In this document: positions 24,898 through 34,208 of the stretch, piece by piece
How positions within the stretch are numbered: the stretch's first letter is position 1
How the letters are laid out: each line of letters begins with the position of its first letter
Origin: SBAX01 sp964646605
Lineage (GTDB): Bacteria; Planctomycetota; Phycisphaerae; UBA1845
Reading direction: 5' to 3'
Assembly (NCBI GenBank): GCA_964646605.1
Contig: CAZYEX010000115.1
Location: forward strand, 8,442 to 72,441
DNA length: 64,000 nt
Made by a program: the position numbers and the translations under genes
Notes under the pieces: model-generated
Seen by the model: the letters and a program-made list of their open reading frames with translations, nothing else
What the model was told of the DNA's origin: nothing
The model's database searches: none

Positions 24898-26893
24898 AGC
24901 GCTCGCCTGCTTCGGTCTCGTCCTCCGCGGGTTGCTCCAGCATTCGGGCGATGGTCCTGCGAAACTCCTCCATCCCAGCAGGCTGGGGGAATGCCCGCTC
25001 CACCGCCCAAGGCGGGGTCTGAGCCTCACAGAGCTTCTCGAGGGTCGGTTGCAGTCGGTCGTAGGTCATCTGCCGCTGCTGGGTGGGGAGCCCCTGCCAG
25101 AGGCGTGCTTTGCCCAGCGCGTCGATCCGCGCATCCTTCATAAACCCTTCGACATGGTCGCGGAACAGGATGGAGGGCGGTGGGATCTTCCGGCGGTCGT
25201 TGATGTCTCGCGTGGTGTCGATCATCCAGTATTCGTGGCACTGGCGGGCACGGGCTAGGGCGGAGAGTCCGGCCTGGGTTCGCCCGAGCGAGAACTGTTT
25301 CAGCGCTTGCTTCATGAAGCCCCCGATGATGGCGTTGGCGGCTTTGTAGGTTTGCAGTTGGGCGAGAAGGTCGCCCATCACGAACTCGTCGAGGGTGACA
25401 AGATAACGCTCCTGGGTGCTCCCGTCGGGATCTTTGTTGTGTTCCCGAAGCCAGGCGAAGTAGTTCTCGGCTTGGCGGCGGTTGTCCTCGCCGCCTTCCA
25501 GATAGAGAAGCTGAATCCAGTTGTGCATGGCGGTGACGAAGCCCGTCCTGTAGCTCGGCCCGGGCGTGCCTTCCTCGAAGCGCGGATCGTCCCCGAAGTG
25601 CTTCTTTCCCAACCGTAGGTACGCGTCGTAGAGGTAGGGAATGTAACGGACGTCCGAGGTCAGCTCGATGTACGACAAGAAGGGGTTGTCGAAGTCGGGG
25701 TAGAGGGTGATGCGGCCGCGGGTGATGAGTTGTTGCAAAGAGAAAAAGACGAAACGCGCCGTATTCATGGCGTCGGCCGGGTCCGTGCCCTCGATGCCTT
25801 CGCTGATCTTGTCGCCCAGACTGGACCAGTACAGGGCGTGCGTATAGGCATTGCGCCAGTCCAATGGGCCGTATTGGTTGACCATCAGATCGTACATCCA
25901 ATCCAAATCCAGCTTGTGCCGCTCCCGAAGGACCTTGGAGCGGACCGCGGCGAGGAGACGTTCGACGGCCGCGGCGTTCGCCGGGGCCTTGAGAAGCGCC
26001 AATCGTTTCGCGATCAGCGGATCCTCGGCCTTTTTCTCCTTCGTCAAATCTTCGACGCGTAAGTCCGAACGCAAATGACGGGCTGCGAAGCTCAGAAGCG
26101 AGTCATCGGCGGCGAGCTGAACCGTAGCCAGGCTCTCTACCAGGCGGGCGATCTCGGCGTCGGTCAGGACGAGTTGTTCGAGGTCGCGTGGCGCTTCGAC
26201 GATCTTGTGGAACCAGTCAAAGTACTCCTTGTCGTTGAGGGCAACCGGCTGCGGACCGAGGACCGTTTCCATTTCGACGGCCAGCGCCCGCTTGTAATTC
26301 AGGTGCTCGTCGTCGAGGAAATCGCCGATCTTGTGCCAGTAGATCCAGGCCAGCTCCTTGTAGAGTGTCACGGATCGGGGGTTGTATTGAATGCCGCGGT
26401 CGCGGAGGATTTTCAGTCCGTTCTGCACCCACTTCCATCGTGCTTCGCGGCTGTATTGGGTGACGGAGATGTTGTAGGCCATGTTCCAGGCGGCATTGGC
26501 CCAGACTTTGGGGAAGCGCGGGGCCAGAGCGCACACCGTTTCGTGGAGCTGCATGGCCTCATACATCTTCCCCTCTTCCTTGAGCCGCTCGGCGCGGATC
26601 GACGCCCAGTCGATGGCCAAGGCCCGAAACGTCCCCAGTTTACCCAGCAGGGCGATGTCGGGGGGAAGTCCCTTCACCGACGCCGGATCAATGAGCAATT
26701 GGTGTTCCTGGCGGATTCGATTCACCGGGGCAATGAGAAAACCGGCGGCCACGACACATACCAGCGACAGGGACAAGGCAATGGCTTGCGTGAAGACTTC
26801 GTGACGTTGCGCCCCGCGCCGCGCGGACAGGTGTTCCGGCAGGGCATACCGGGTTGGGCGAGTGGATGCAGACGTCGGCCGAAGTGCGTCCAT
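24887..26893 (-). CDS. Membrane-anchored protein with TPR-like repeats, last gene of the SPFH-ABC operon
   Basis: The product has 668 residues from the ATG at 26893 (GAGGAA site). A TTG at 26905 overlaps the permease stop and is the alternative. One membrane segment (AIALSLSLVCVVAAGFLIAP) near residue 30-50 is followed by a long soluble part with helical repeats, for example AMQLHETVCALAPRFPKVWA. Its fold resembles TPR scaffolds, and no enzyme motif is seen. It follows the permease with 8 bases between, so it belongs to the SPFH/ABC string. A role as an external or periplasmic scaffold of that machine is inferred. Confidence 0.7.
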   Translation of the reverse strand: MDALRPTSASTRPTRYALPEHLSARRGAQRHEVFTQAIALSLSLVCVVAAGFLIAPVNRIRQEHQLLIDPASVKGLPPDIALLGKLGTFRALAIDWASIRAERLKEEGKMYEAMQLHETVCALAPRFPKVWANAAWNMAYNISVTQYSREARWKWVQNGLKILRDRGIQYNPRSVTLYKELAWIYWHKIGDFLDDEHLNYKRALAVEMETVLGPQPVALNDKEYFDWFHKIVEAPRDLEQLVLTDAEIARLVESLATVQLAADDSLLSFAARHLRSDLRVEDLTKEKKAEDPLIAKRLALLKAPANAAAVERLLAAVRSKVLRERHKLDLDWMYDLMVNQYGPLDWRNAYTHALYWSSLGDKISEGIEGTDPADAMNTARFVFFSLQQLITRGRITLYPDFDNPFLSYIELTSDVRYIPYLYDAYLRLGKKHFGDDPRFEEGTPGPSYRTGFVTAMHNWIQLLYLEGGEDNRRQAENYFAWLREHNKDPDGSTQERYLVTLDEFVMGDLLAQLQTYKAANAIIGGFMKQALKQFSLGRTQAGLSALARARQCHEYWMIDTTRDINDRRKIPPPSILFRDHVEGFMKDARIDALGKARLWQGLPTQQRQMTYDRLQPTLEKLCEAQTPPWAVERAFPQPAGMEEFRRTIARMLEQPAEDETEAGERFKP

Positions 26894-26901
26894 ATTCCTC
26901 G

Positions 26902-28308
26902 TCAAACCGACAATTCAGCGACTTCCCGCCGATGGAAAAAGAGAACGGCCAGTCCCAATACGACCACCGTCTTGAGGAGCACCAGTTCCGAGACCGCCTG
27001 AAGCACCCAAACCAGACTGACGTTTCGTCCGTTCACGAACGTCTCCACCGGGTCGAAGCGGGCGAAGTCGGGAATGATCCAGTGCAACATATCAAAAATG
27101 TGCATGACGGATTGGACCAAGAACTCCCTGACCGAGGAGAACATGCTTTCGAAATCATTGGAGGACATATCCAAAGCTTCACCGAGGAACTGACGACTTC
27201 CCGCCAGGACATAGACCGTAAAAGAGGTGAGACACGCCACGGGAAACGAAAAGAGCGTGACCATGAGCAGGGATACGCCGCTCAGAAACATCAGCTTGCA
27301 CATCATCACGGTGAGCACGCGGAATAGATTCCACTCGAAGGTGCCGACATTGAAGAGCACCTCGACGCCGTCGGAGGCGCGGAACTCCTGCACGTTTCCG
27401 AATTGCGGTTCGCCCTCATAGGGGTTGATGTTATAGAAATGGGCGAGGAGCGTATGGTCCTCGGCCACGGCGTCGGCGGGGACGCGGACGGTGTGGAAGC
27501 GCCCCACCACATGGCGGACGGGGACGTCGCGAACCGCAGTGCCCTTGTAGGGATCTCCGAAGCGCCACAGGGCCCGCAGCACCTCGTCGGGCGGATATCC
27601 GGCGACCTCCGTCTTGTAGCGAACTTGGATGGTGTGATCGCTGGATCGGTCGCACAGTACGCTGTCGAACTCGAAGATCCTCCAGTCACCTGGTCCGACG
27701 ACGCGCCATCTCGCCTCGTACTTCTTGGCCAGACGCTGCTTTTCGTTTTGCGCATCGAAGTCCGGCACGTTCATGTACATGCCTTCCTCGACGTTGCGCT
27801 GAAACTCCACTTCGGCGTCCTGCAAGAAATCGGGAATCCGGTAGGGCCGGGCATGACGGGCGACCAGCACTTCATTGTTCAGTTCCGCGAGGTCGAAGCG
27901 TTCGTCGATCGGCGGATGATAGGAGCGCAGATAGTACACCATCCCATACATGGTGGCCCCGGCACAAAAAAGGAACGAGACGTTCAGGAGGGTGATGCCG
28001 AACCATTTCCCCACAATGTACTGCCAACGGGCGATGGGTTTGGTCATCACCAAAAAAATCTGACGATGGACCAGCTCGTCGGAGACCGATCGGGAGAGAA
28101 AGACGGTGAGCAGGCCGAGCAGCACGCCCGTGGCGGTCAAACCGTAGGACAAGAAACTTTGCACCGCGCCGGTGACGGAGCTGTCCCCGGCGTTGGAAAA
28201 GGGCAGACCCAGGACGATCGTCCCCATGAGCAACAAAAAGACGACGGCGATCTTCATGCGGATGCCTTCGGCGATCATCTGTCGAGCGACGGCCCAGATC
28301 AGCGACAT
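26902..28308 (-). CDS. ABC-2-type transporter permease
   Basis: The product has 468 residues. Membrane segments are seen at about 20-40, 58-78 (FLSYGLTATGVLLGLLTVFL), 106-128, and a C-terminal set including VSLLMVTLFSFPVACLTSFT and VLQAVSELVLLKTVVVLGLA. A large soluble loop of about 200 residues lies between them (EQVRF-like beta-rich segments), so one face carries a domain of its own. VSDELVHRQIFLVMTKPIAR is the coupling segment typical of NosY/ABC-2 permeases. It lies 3 bases after its ATPase gene. Confidence 0.82.
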   Translation of the reverse strand: MSLIWAVARQMIAEGIRMKIAVVFLLLMGTIVLGLPFSNAGDSSVTGAVQSFLSYGLTATGVLLGLLTVFLSRSVSDELVHRQIFLVMTKPIARWQYIVGKWFGITLLNVSFLFCAGATMYGMVYYLRSYHPPIDERFDLAELNNEVLVARHARPYRIPDFLQDAEVEFQRNVEEGMYMNVPDFDAQNEKQRLAKKYEARWRVVGPGDWRIFEFDSVLCDRSSDHTIQVRYKTEVAGYPPDEVLRALWRFGDPYKGTAVRDVPVRHVVGRFHTVRVPADAVAEDHTLLAHFYNINPYEGEPQFGNVQEFRASDGVEVLFNVGTFEWNLFRVLTVMMCKLMFLSGVSLLMVTLFSFPVACLTSFTVYVLAGSRQFLGEALDMSSNDFESMFSSVREFLVQSVMHIFDMLHWIIPDFARFDPVETFVNGRNVSLVWVLQAVSELVLLKTVVVLGLAVLFFHRREVAELSV

Positions 28309-28311
28309 GGT

Positions 28312-29508
28312 TTAGGCCTCCGAGCCGCTGGAATGCGGGGAGGACGCCCCGCCGATCAATCCGTCGATCACAGCGCGGTCGGCCGGTCCGGGTGTGGGGG
28401 CGGTCCGCGTCGATGCCGGGGGGAGGCCTGGTGGGACGGGGGCCGATCGCGGGGCGAGCAGCTCCTCGACCACCTGGCGGGTGGGCGCGGGGAGCGGCGC
28501 AGCGAGCACGGCGGGGATCGATTCGGATCGGCGCGCCGAGGCCTCGACCAGCGCTTGCACCACGTCAGCGGGCGAGGTATGCGCCGGTTGTTGCAAAAAG
28601 TCGGGTATTTCGCCGCCTTTCCGCGCTCCGTAGGTGCGGACGTTGGCCGCCTGGGCCTCCTCCACGATCTTGAGAAAGAAGTCCTCGAGCTTCACCCGGG
28701 GATGGGACACGGTCAGGATGTCGCGCTGTTCGAGGCGGCGGAGGACGGCCCGCAGCTCGTCGATGGTCTTTTCCGTCAGCCGCGGCATGGTGAGTTGCGT
28801 GACATCATGTTGGCACAGCAACTCGCCGATGTCTCCCGCGGCGCGTTGCTGTCCGCCGTAGAGGATGGTGACCCGATCGCAGACGTCCTCGACGTCGGCG
28901 AGCACGTGGCTGGAGAGGAGGATGGTCTTCCCCTTGCGGCCCAGGTCGCGGATGACGTCCTTGATTTGCCGCGCCCCGATGGGGTCCAGACCGGCCGTGG
29001 GCTCGTCGAGGATGAGAAACTCGGGGTCGTTGATCAGGGCCTGGGCCAGCCCGATCCGCCGGGCCATGCCCTTGCTGTATTCCCCGACCCGCCGCTTGGC
29101 CTCATGCCGCAGTCCCACCATGTCCAGCAGTCGATCGGATCGCTCCTTGCGGACTCGACCCGGAAGGCGAAAGAGCCGACCGTAGAAATCAAGCGTCTCG
29201 TGGGCCACCAGGAACCGGTACAAATACGAATCCTCGGGCAGGAACCCGATCCGCGCCTTGACCGACACGTCCGTGGGCGGTTTGCCGAAGACCGAAATCC
29301 GCCCTCGTGAGGGGTAGAGCAAGCCCAGGAGCATCTTGATGGTCGTCGTCTTACCCGATCCGTTGGGACCCAGCAGTCCGAAGACCTCTCCGGGTTTGAT
29401 TTCGAGATTGAGGTCTTTGACGGCTTCGACGCGCGGTCGCCGCCAGAAATCGCGGAACACCTTGCACAGACCGGCCGTTTGCACGACCGGCATTCCGCGG
29501 TCGACCAT
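28312..29508 (-). CDS. ABC transporter ATP-binding protein with C-terminal extension
   Basis: The product has 398 residues. Walker A is GLLGPNGSGKTTTIKML at about 43-59. The signature region reads EYSKGMARRIGLAQALINDP (the usual LSGGQ is replaced by YSKGM, common in ABC-2 export ATPases), and Walker B is FLILDEPTAGLDP. The ATPase domain ends near residue 220. About 100 Pro/Ala-rich C-terminal residues follow (SIPAVLAAPLPAPTRQVVEE), not needed for ATP hydrolysis. The ATG directly follows the stop of the HflK-like gene. It should drive the permease downstream and possibly the divergent permease at 34209. Confidence 0.88.
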   Translation of the reverse strand: MVDRGMPVVQTAGLCKVFRDFWRRPRVEAVKDLNLEIKPGEVFGLLGPNGSGKTTTIKMLLGLLYPSRGRISVFGKPPTDVSVKARIGFLPEDSYLYRFLVAHETLDFYGRLFRLPGRVRKERSDRLLDMVGLRHEAKRRVGEYSKGMARRIGLAQALINDPEFLILDEPTAGLDPIGARQIKDVIRDLGRKGKTILLSSHVLADVEDVCDRVTILYGGQQRAAGDIGELLCQHDVTQLTMPRLTEKTIDELRAVLRRLEQRDILTVSHPRVKLEDFFLKIVEEAQAANVRTYGARKGGEIPDFLQQPAHTSPADVVQALVEASARRSESIPAVLAAPLPAPTRQVVEELLAPRSAPVPPGLPPASTRTAPTPGPADRAVIDGLIGGASSPHSSGSEA

Positions 29509-30798
29509 CTACTCACCCTCCGGACCGACCGGGACCAGGCGTTCGGGGCGAAGTGTGCGTACGTCGAATTCTTTTTTCTTCAGGCGGTCGGCTTCGTCGT
29601 GGCGGGCCTGCTCGGGATCGAAGGGGATCTTCAATCGCACGAAACACCCCTTGGGGCGATACAACTTGGTCACGCCCTCGTGGGCGAAAAGGTCCTGCCG
29701 CGTCTGCTCCCATAGGCGTCCGACGAGCAGGGCGGGGTTGCGCTCGAACTCCGGGAGCAGCGTACGATAAAGTTCCAGGTCGCCTTGCATCCGTGATTCG
29801 ACCACGGAGAGATAGGCGCCCGCGTCCTTGATGAGCCGCCCGGCTTCGCCTTCCACGTCACGTTCGAGCATCGTATCCACGGTTTTTCGTAGCGCCGCCG
29901 CCGCGGGGTCGTCGGGTGCGGAGCCTTCGACGGTGTCGAGCAGACGAATGAGTGCCGGATAGGCGGCGCCGGCGGCCTCGCTGAGCATCCGCGTGCGCTC
30001 CTGCTGGGCGTCCTGAATCTTCTTTTGCTTGGCGTTCTCGGCCTTTTGCGTGCCGTCGAAGGCGTCGCGGACGGGGATCGGCGGAGTGGGCTCGAACATC
30101 TCCACGCGAATGACGACGATCCCGCTTTGCAATTCGGCCAGCCGCTCGTTGACGCGGTTCTTCAACGCATTCTGCACGTCCTCGACGCGGGTGCGGATCA
30201 TCTGCTCGGCGGTGTGTTCGGCGGCGACGTGAACGCCGACCGTCTCGACCAGGGTGCGGATCAGGTGCTCGGCGGCCTCGATCTCCTTGCTCATCACCTG
30301 CGAAAGATAGCTGCGGATGTCGTCGAACTTGTAGGTCACCTTCCATTGCGCATGGACGAGACCCGTGTCGGCGGTGAGCAGGGCGCCGTCGATGGCGGGA
30401 TTCAAGCCCTCCATCCCGCGGCTGATGAACGAAAGGGGCTTTCCCTTTTCGTCGGCGTGACGTTCGAAGGTATGGCTGTCCACGGCCAGTTCGTTGCTCT
30501 GCTTGGTGGGGAGCAGCACGATCTCGTCGATGGGGAAAGGATAGGCCCAGACCACTTGCGAATCGTAGACCCGAGGCAGCAGACTCCCCAGGCGAAGGAG
30601 AAGCGCCTGTTCGTGAACATCCACCTTGCGAACGCTGGAGAACAGGTAGAGCAGCACGAGCACCAGCATGATGCCCTTGAGGATGCGGAAGCTCGCTCGC
30701 AAAGCGTCGGAGAGCGACTGATGGGCGACGTCCAACGGTTCCTCGACGGCGTCCAGACCGTGGTGGTCGTGCTCGTGTGCGTGGTCGTGCGTGTGCAT
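29509..30798 (-). CDS. SPFH-domain membrane protein, HflK-like, His-rich N-terminus
   Basis: The product has 429 residues from the ATG at 30798. The N-terminal tail is strikingly His-rich (HTHDHAHEHDHHGLD). It is followed by one membrane helix (IMLVLVLLYLF, about 43-55) and the SPFH (prohibitin) domain from about 65: VHEQALLLRLGSLLPRVYDS, then ALLTADTGLVHAQWKVTYKF. A coiled-coil-prone part follows (QKAENAKQKKIQDAQQERTR). HflK/HflC assemblies form large membrane cages that guard the FtsH protease. No FtsH is in this window. It ends immediately before the ABC ATPase gene, so the pairing is deliberate. Confidence 0.8.
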   Translation of the reverse strand: MHTHDHAHEHDHHGLDAVEEPLDVAHQSLSDALRASFRILKGIMLVLVLLYLFSSVRKVDVHEQALLLRLGSLLPRVYDSQVVWAYPFPIDEIVLLPTKQSNELAVDSHTFERHADEKGKPLSFISRGMEGLNPAIDGALLTADTGLVHAQWKVTYKFDDIRSYLSQVMSKEIEAAEHLIRTLVETVGVHVAAEHTAEQMIRTRVEDVQNALKNRVNERLAELQSGIVVIRVEMFEPTPPIPVRDAFDGTQKAENAKQKKIQDAQQERTRMLSEAAGAAYPALIRLLDTVEGSAPDDPAAAALRKTVDTMLERDVEGEAGRLIKDAGAYLSVVESRMQGDLELYRTLLPEFERNPALLVGRLWEQTRQDLFAHEGVTKLYRPKGCFVRLKIPFDPEQARHDEADRLKKKEFDVRTLRPERLVPVGPEGE

Positions 30799-30815
30799 AG
30801 CCGTTCCGCCGGCGA

Positions 30816-31778
30816 TCAATCGCGGCGGGGATCTCCAGGTTTGGAACCGGGATTCGGTGTTCCCCCTGTCGGCGCAGCGGGGGCGATGAACTCCCCACGC
30901 CCCTCCTCGCTGAACACGTTCCACGGGGCGTGTTCGGTGTCCAGAACAAGCGTGGTTCGCTGCTTCAGGGCCTCGGCGACGGTGCGCAGGGTATCCAGGA
31001 AGATTCGCAGTTCGGGGTGGGTGTTGAACTCCTTGTAGTATTCGCTGACCACCCGCTGGGCCTCGGTTTCGATTTGGGCCGCTTTTTTCCGGGCAGCGGA
31101 GAGGATTCGCTCCCGCGTGGCCTTGGCGTTGGCGATGATGTCCGCGGCGCTGGCGTCGCCTTCGGCGATGTATTTTGCGGCTTTGGCGTTCTCGTGCGAC
31201 TTCATGCTCTCAAAGATCGAGGTCGTCACCGATTGGGGCAAGGCCAGTTTCTTGATCCCGAACCCGACGATCTCGATCCCGAACTCCTTTTTCGCGTCCT
31301 TGGCGATGGCGGCCTGGATCGCCTGCTCGACGTCGCGAAGTTTGCGTTTGGCCGGATCGGTCGAGACGAATTCCTCAAACGACCGTTGTCCGATGACGGC
31401 ATGTTTTTGGGTGACCACGGTGGTCCGTAGTTTGCGTTCGCCGTCCTCCACTCCGGAGGGGAAATTGGTGTGAAACACGGCCGGGTCGTCGATCCGCCAG
31501 AGCGTGAACGTCGACAGCACGAGGTTCTTCCCGTCCACCGTCCGCGTTTCCTCCGTGCGGTCCTCGAGGATGCGAACGCGCTTATCGTAGACCACGACGC
31601 TCTGAATCGGCGCCGGCCACTTGAACCGCAGACCCGGCTCGGTGATCGCCTCTTTCGCGGGTCGCCCCCAGGTCTTCTTGATGGCCACCTCGGTGAATCG
31701 CACCTGGAACGTACACATGTACAGGGCAAGGATGACGGCGAGGAACACGGCCGCTGCGATCGTTCCGACGTTTTTCAT
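30816..31778 (-). CDS. SPFH-domain membrane protein, HflC-like
   Basis: The product has 320 residues. The N-terminal helix (IAAAVFLAVILALYMC) is followed at once by the SPFH domain (FTEVAIKKTWGRPAKEAITE). Then come AKRKLRDVEQAIQAAIAKDA and the HflC-like helical tail (AAKYIAEGDASAADIIANAK and KKAAQIETEAQRVVSEYYKE). The latter part fits a family that oligomerises with an HflK partner. AGGAG precedes the ATG. It sits between the two other SPFH genes, 17 and 31 bases from them. Confidence 0.85.
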   Translation of the reverse strand: MKNVGTIAAAVFLAVILALYMCTFQVRFTEVAIKKTWGRPAKEAITEPGLRFKWPAPIQSVVVYDKRVRILEDRTEETRTVDGKNLVLSTFTLWRIDDPAVFHTNFPSGVEDGERKLRTTVVTQKHAVIGQRSFEEFVSTDPAKRKLRDVEQAIQAAIAKDAKKEFGIEIVGFGIKKLALPQSVTTSIFESMKSHENAKAAKYIAEGDASAADIIANAKATRERILSAARKKAAQIETEAQRVVSEYYKEFNTHPELRIFLDTLRTVAEALKQRTTLVLDTEHAPWNVFSEEGRGEFIAPAAPTGGTPNPGSKPGDPRRD

Positions 31779-31809
31779 GATTGCACCGCTCCTGTTGTCA
31801 CGCCGAGAG

Positions 31810-33996
31810 TCATCTTCCGAGCTTCTTTCTTTCCGTCTCCAAACCCTCGGAAAGCACGCGGTCCAGCCCGCCTTCCTGGGCGGTCTCGTATTCGACCATG
31901 ACGTTTTCAGGTTTGCCGACGATCAGATATTTTCGAATGTTGCTGATCTGCGAATAGATTTCGAGCACTTTCCGTTGCGCATACAGCTTGGGCGCGGCCT
32001 GGTATGCGGCGCGTTCGGTGGCGAAGGCGCGGACCTTGTTCAGGGCATCGGTCTCCATCTCGGACGCCGCCCCGCGGGCATCGGCGATCAGAGTTGCGGT
32101 TTCGCCGGTGGGAGGGGCGATGCCCTTGGCCGGGTTGCCTTGCAGGAGGTCCGCGACTTTCTGCTCCGCCTCCGCGAGGCGGACGGGGTCGGTATCGGTT
32201 TCCGTTTGCAGCCGTTCCCGCGCTCGAATGGCCTCATCCAAGGCCCGCGCCCGAGCCTCCGTCCCCACGACGGAGGTCAACGTTCTGCGTGCTTCGCCCG
32301 CGGCGGCCTCGATGGTCGCCGCTTTGCGCGTCTCGGCGTTCACCACCGCGTGGAACGCTCCGGCCACCTGCTCTTTCGACGGCGGGTGAGCGGCGCGGAG
32401 TCCGGCAAAAACGATTTCGATCCCCACGTTCAAGGCGTCGAGACGTTCCTGAATCAGGCGACTCAGTTCCGCGTTGAAAGCGGCGCGTTTGGGGCCGATC
32501 AGGGCGTCGATGTCTACACCGGCGGCATAGTCCGAAAGAATCTGGTGGGCGACGGCTTCCACGAGCTTCACCGGATCGTCATAGGTGTACAAATAGGGCC
32601 GCAGGTCTTTCACCCGGTATTCGATGGGCATCGAGACCATGAGCAAACTGACCGCCACGCTTTCCGAGGCGGTCGGCCCGTCGCCCGAGCGCGGGACGGG
32701 AAGCGACGCGGGTTCGGATCGGCTCTCGGCATCGGCGCGCGGTGCGGCGACCAAGAGCATCAGTTCGGGGACGAAGTCGTGAGCCTCGGTCCACAGAATG
32801 GCCTTCCTGGGATTGGCCTCTTCCTTTTCCGTCGCCTCGCCGACCACCAATTCTCGGATGCGGCGGACGGGGGCGCGCTGCACGATGTCGATGGGGAACG
32901 GCCATTTGAAATGCACCCCCGGTGACAGCACTTGGGCTTCTCCGCCCGCGGGACGACCGAATCGTTCGATCACGATCTGCTCGTCAGAGTCCACCACCAC
33001 GATCGCCGTCAGACCCAGCATGGCCGCGAACGTGACCACCATGATCGGAAACATCCAACGCTGCAAAAGCTGATAGAACCAAGTCGAACTGACCTCGAAT
33101 CCGAACTGATAGTTGATGGTGTCGGCGATGGATTTGGCGATGCCGCCCGGTTCGCTGATGAGCCCCAACATGCGGCTGTCAAAGGATGGGCGGGTCACGA
33201 CGCCCGGCGTCCGCGGTCGGTAAAAATCCAGAATGAAGTTCGCCGTCAGTTCCAACCCCAGCACGACCAAGGCCGCGCGAATGAGGTAGGCGACCAAGGG
33301 CTCCGCCCAAGTAAGCGACGTGGACGCCATCAGGGCGATGACCAGCGCCAGACACACCAGGGCGTTGCCCGCCATGCACGAGGCCCCGGCACGGAGCATC
33401 CGCCAGTTCGGGATGCGTGACAGGGCGATGACATACCTAGCGTACAGAAAACACAGAAACCCGATGCCCACCACGAACCACATCATGAGGGTCGGTTCTT
33501 GCGTGCGATGGAACCCCTCCGCGGTGAACGCCGCGTCCAACGACCAACCCCATCCCACGAACTGCCCGAGCACAAGGATCAGCGCGGCCAACACGGTTAC
33601 AGAGGGCAGCGACCAGCGAATCATCCAGCGCAGGCGGTTCTGTTCGAGCAGCAAGGCTTCGTCGTCGAGCTCGAAGATGGTCTCCGCCGCGCCCTCCGCG
33701 CGGGCCCGCCGCAGCTCCGCCGTTTCCAACTCCTCGGCGGCGACCCGGCGAAGCTGCTTGAAGATGAGGTAGAGGACGAGCCAAATGGGGATTCCGGGCA
33801 GAACAAAGCGCGCCACGGCGCCTATGGAGTGCGACCGGGACCAGATCGCAATGCCCAGCAACGTGACAAAAGCCGCGAGTTGGAGGATCAGCCCCAACGC
33901 GGCGACGTGTTGTGCGCGGCGATCATCCAGACCTCCGGACTCGCCCTGTGGTGTTACGGTTTCCACAACGATCCCGTCATTCTCCGTCGTCCTCAC
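31810..33996 (-). CDS. Large polytopic SPFH protein, HflK-like
   Basis: The product has 728 residues from a GTG start. Before the SPFH domain it carries several membrane segments not found in HflK: about 35-55 (LGLILQLAAFVTLLGIAIWS), 62-80, 130-150, 170-190, 210-230 and 240-258. The last one, just before the SPFH domain, is WMFPIMVVTFAAMLGLTAIV at about 315-335. The SPFH domain starts with VVDSDEQIVIERFGRP. A Glu/Ala-rich helical part follows (EQKVADLLQGNPAKGIAPPT), typical of HflK-type cages. Together the three SPFH genes could form a mixed ring with a polytopic base. It is the first gene of the operon. Confidence 0.8.
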   Translation of the reverse strand: MRTTENDGIVVETVTPQGESGGLDDRRAQHVAALGLILQLAAFVTLLGIAIWSRSHSIGAVARFVLPGIPIWLVLYLIFKQLRRVAAEELETAELRRARAEGAAETIFELDDEALLLEQNRLRWMIRWSLPSVTVLAALILVLGQFVGWGWSLDAAFTAEGFHRTQEPTLMMWFVVGIGFLCFLYARYVIALSRIPNWRMLRAGASCMAGNALVCLALVIALMASTSLTWAEPLVAYLIRAALVVLGLELTANFILDFYRPRTPGVVTRPSFDSRMLGLISEPGGIAKSIADTINYQFGFEVSSTWFYQLLQRWMFPIMVVTFAAMLGLTAIVVVDSDEQIVIERFGRPAGGEAQVLSPGVHFKWPFPIDIVQRAPVRRIRELVVGEATEKEEANPRKAILWTEAHDFVPELMLLVAAPRADAESRSEPASLPVPRSGDGPTASESVAVSLLMVSMPIEYRVKDLRPYLYTYDDPVKLVEAVAHQILSDYAAGVDIDALIGPKRAAFNAELSRLIQERLDALNVGIEIVFAGLRAAHPPSKEQVAGAFHAVVNAETRKAATIEAAAGEARRTLTSVVGTEARARALDEAIRARERLQTETDTDPVRLAEAEQKVADLLQGNPAKGIAPPTGETATLIADARGAASEMETDALNKVRAFATERAAYQAAPKLYAQRKVLEIYSQISNIRKYLIVGKPENVMVEYETAQEGGLDRVLSEGLETERKKLGR

Positions 33997-34057
33997 CCCG
34001 CGAACGAACCCCGCGCCCCGACCGTCCGTAGCAGAGAGAGGAAACGCGCCTCTGCGT

Positions 34058-34086
34058 TTGGTGCTCCCGCGGTGGGAGCTTACAAT
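34058..34086 (+). promoter_or_regulatory. Promoter with an internal palindrome before the second permease
   Basis: TTGGTG (34058-34063) and TACAAT (34081-34086) have a 17-base spacer. The spacer holds a perfect inverted repeat GCTCCC-GCGGT-GGGAGC (34063-34079), a possible repressor site. The permease gene begins 123 bases downstream. Confidence 0.5.
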
Positions 34087-34208
34087 CGGTCAGCGCCGAT
34101 GCCAACCGGGCGAGTCTGTGGTGAAGACCGGACCCGCGGCGGGTCCCACGAGGCTCGCCCACGGTCGCCCTCCGTGAACGGCGGCGAAAACACCGGGGTT
34201 CGAAACGA

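Noticed and set aside
27403..29310. A 635-codon open frame on the plus strand opposite the ABC genes
   Set aside because: It is the mirror of the ATPase and permease frames and shows no motif of its own.
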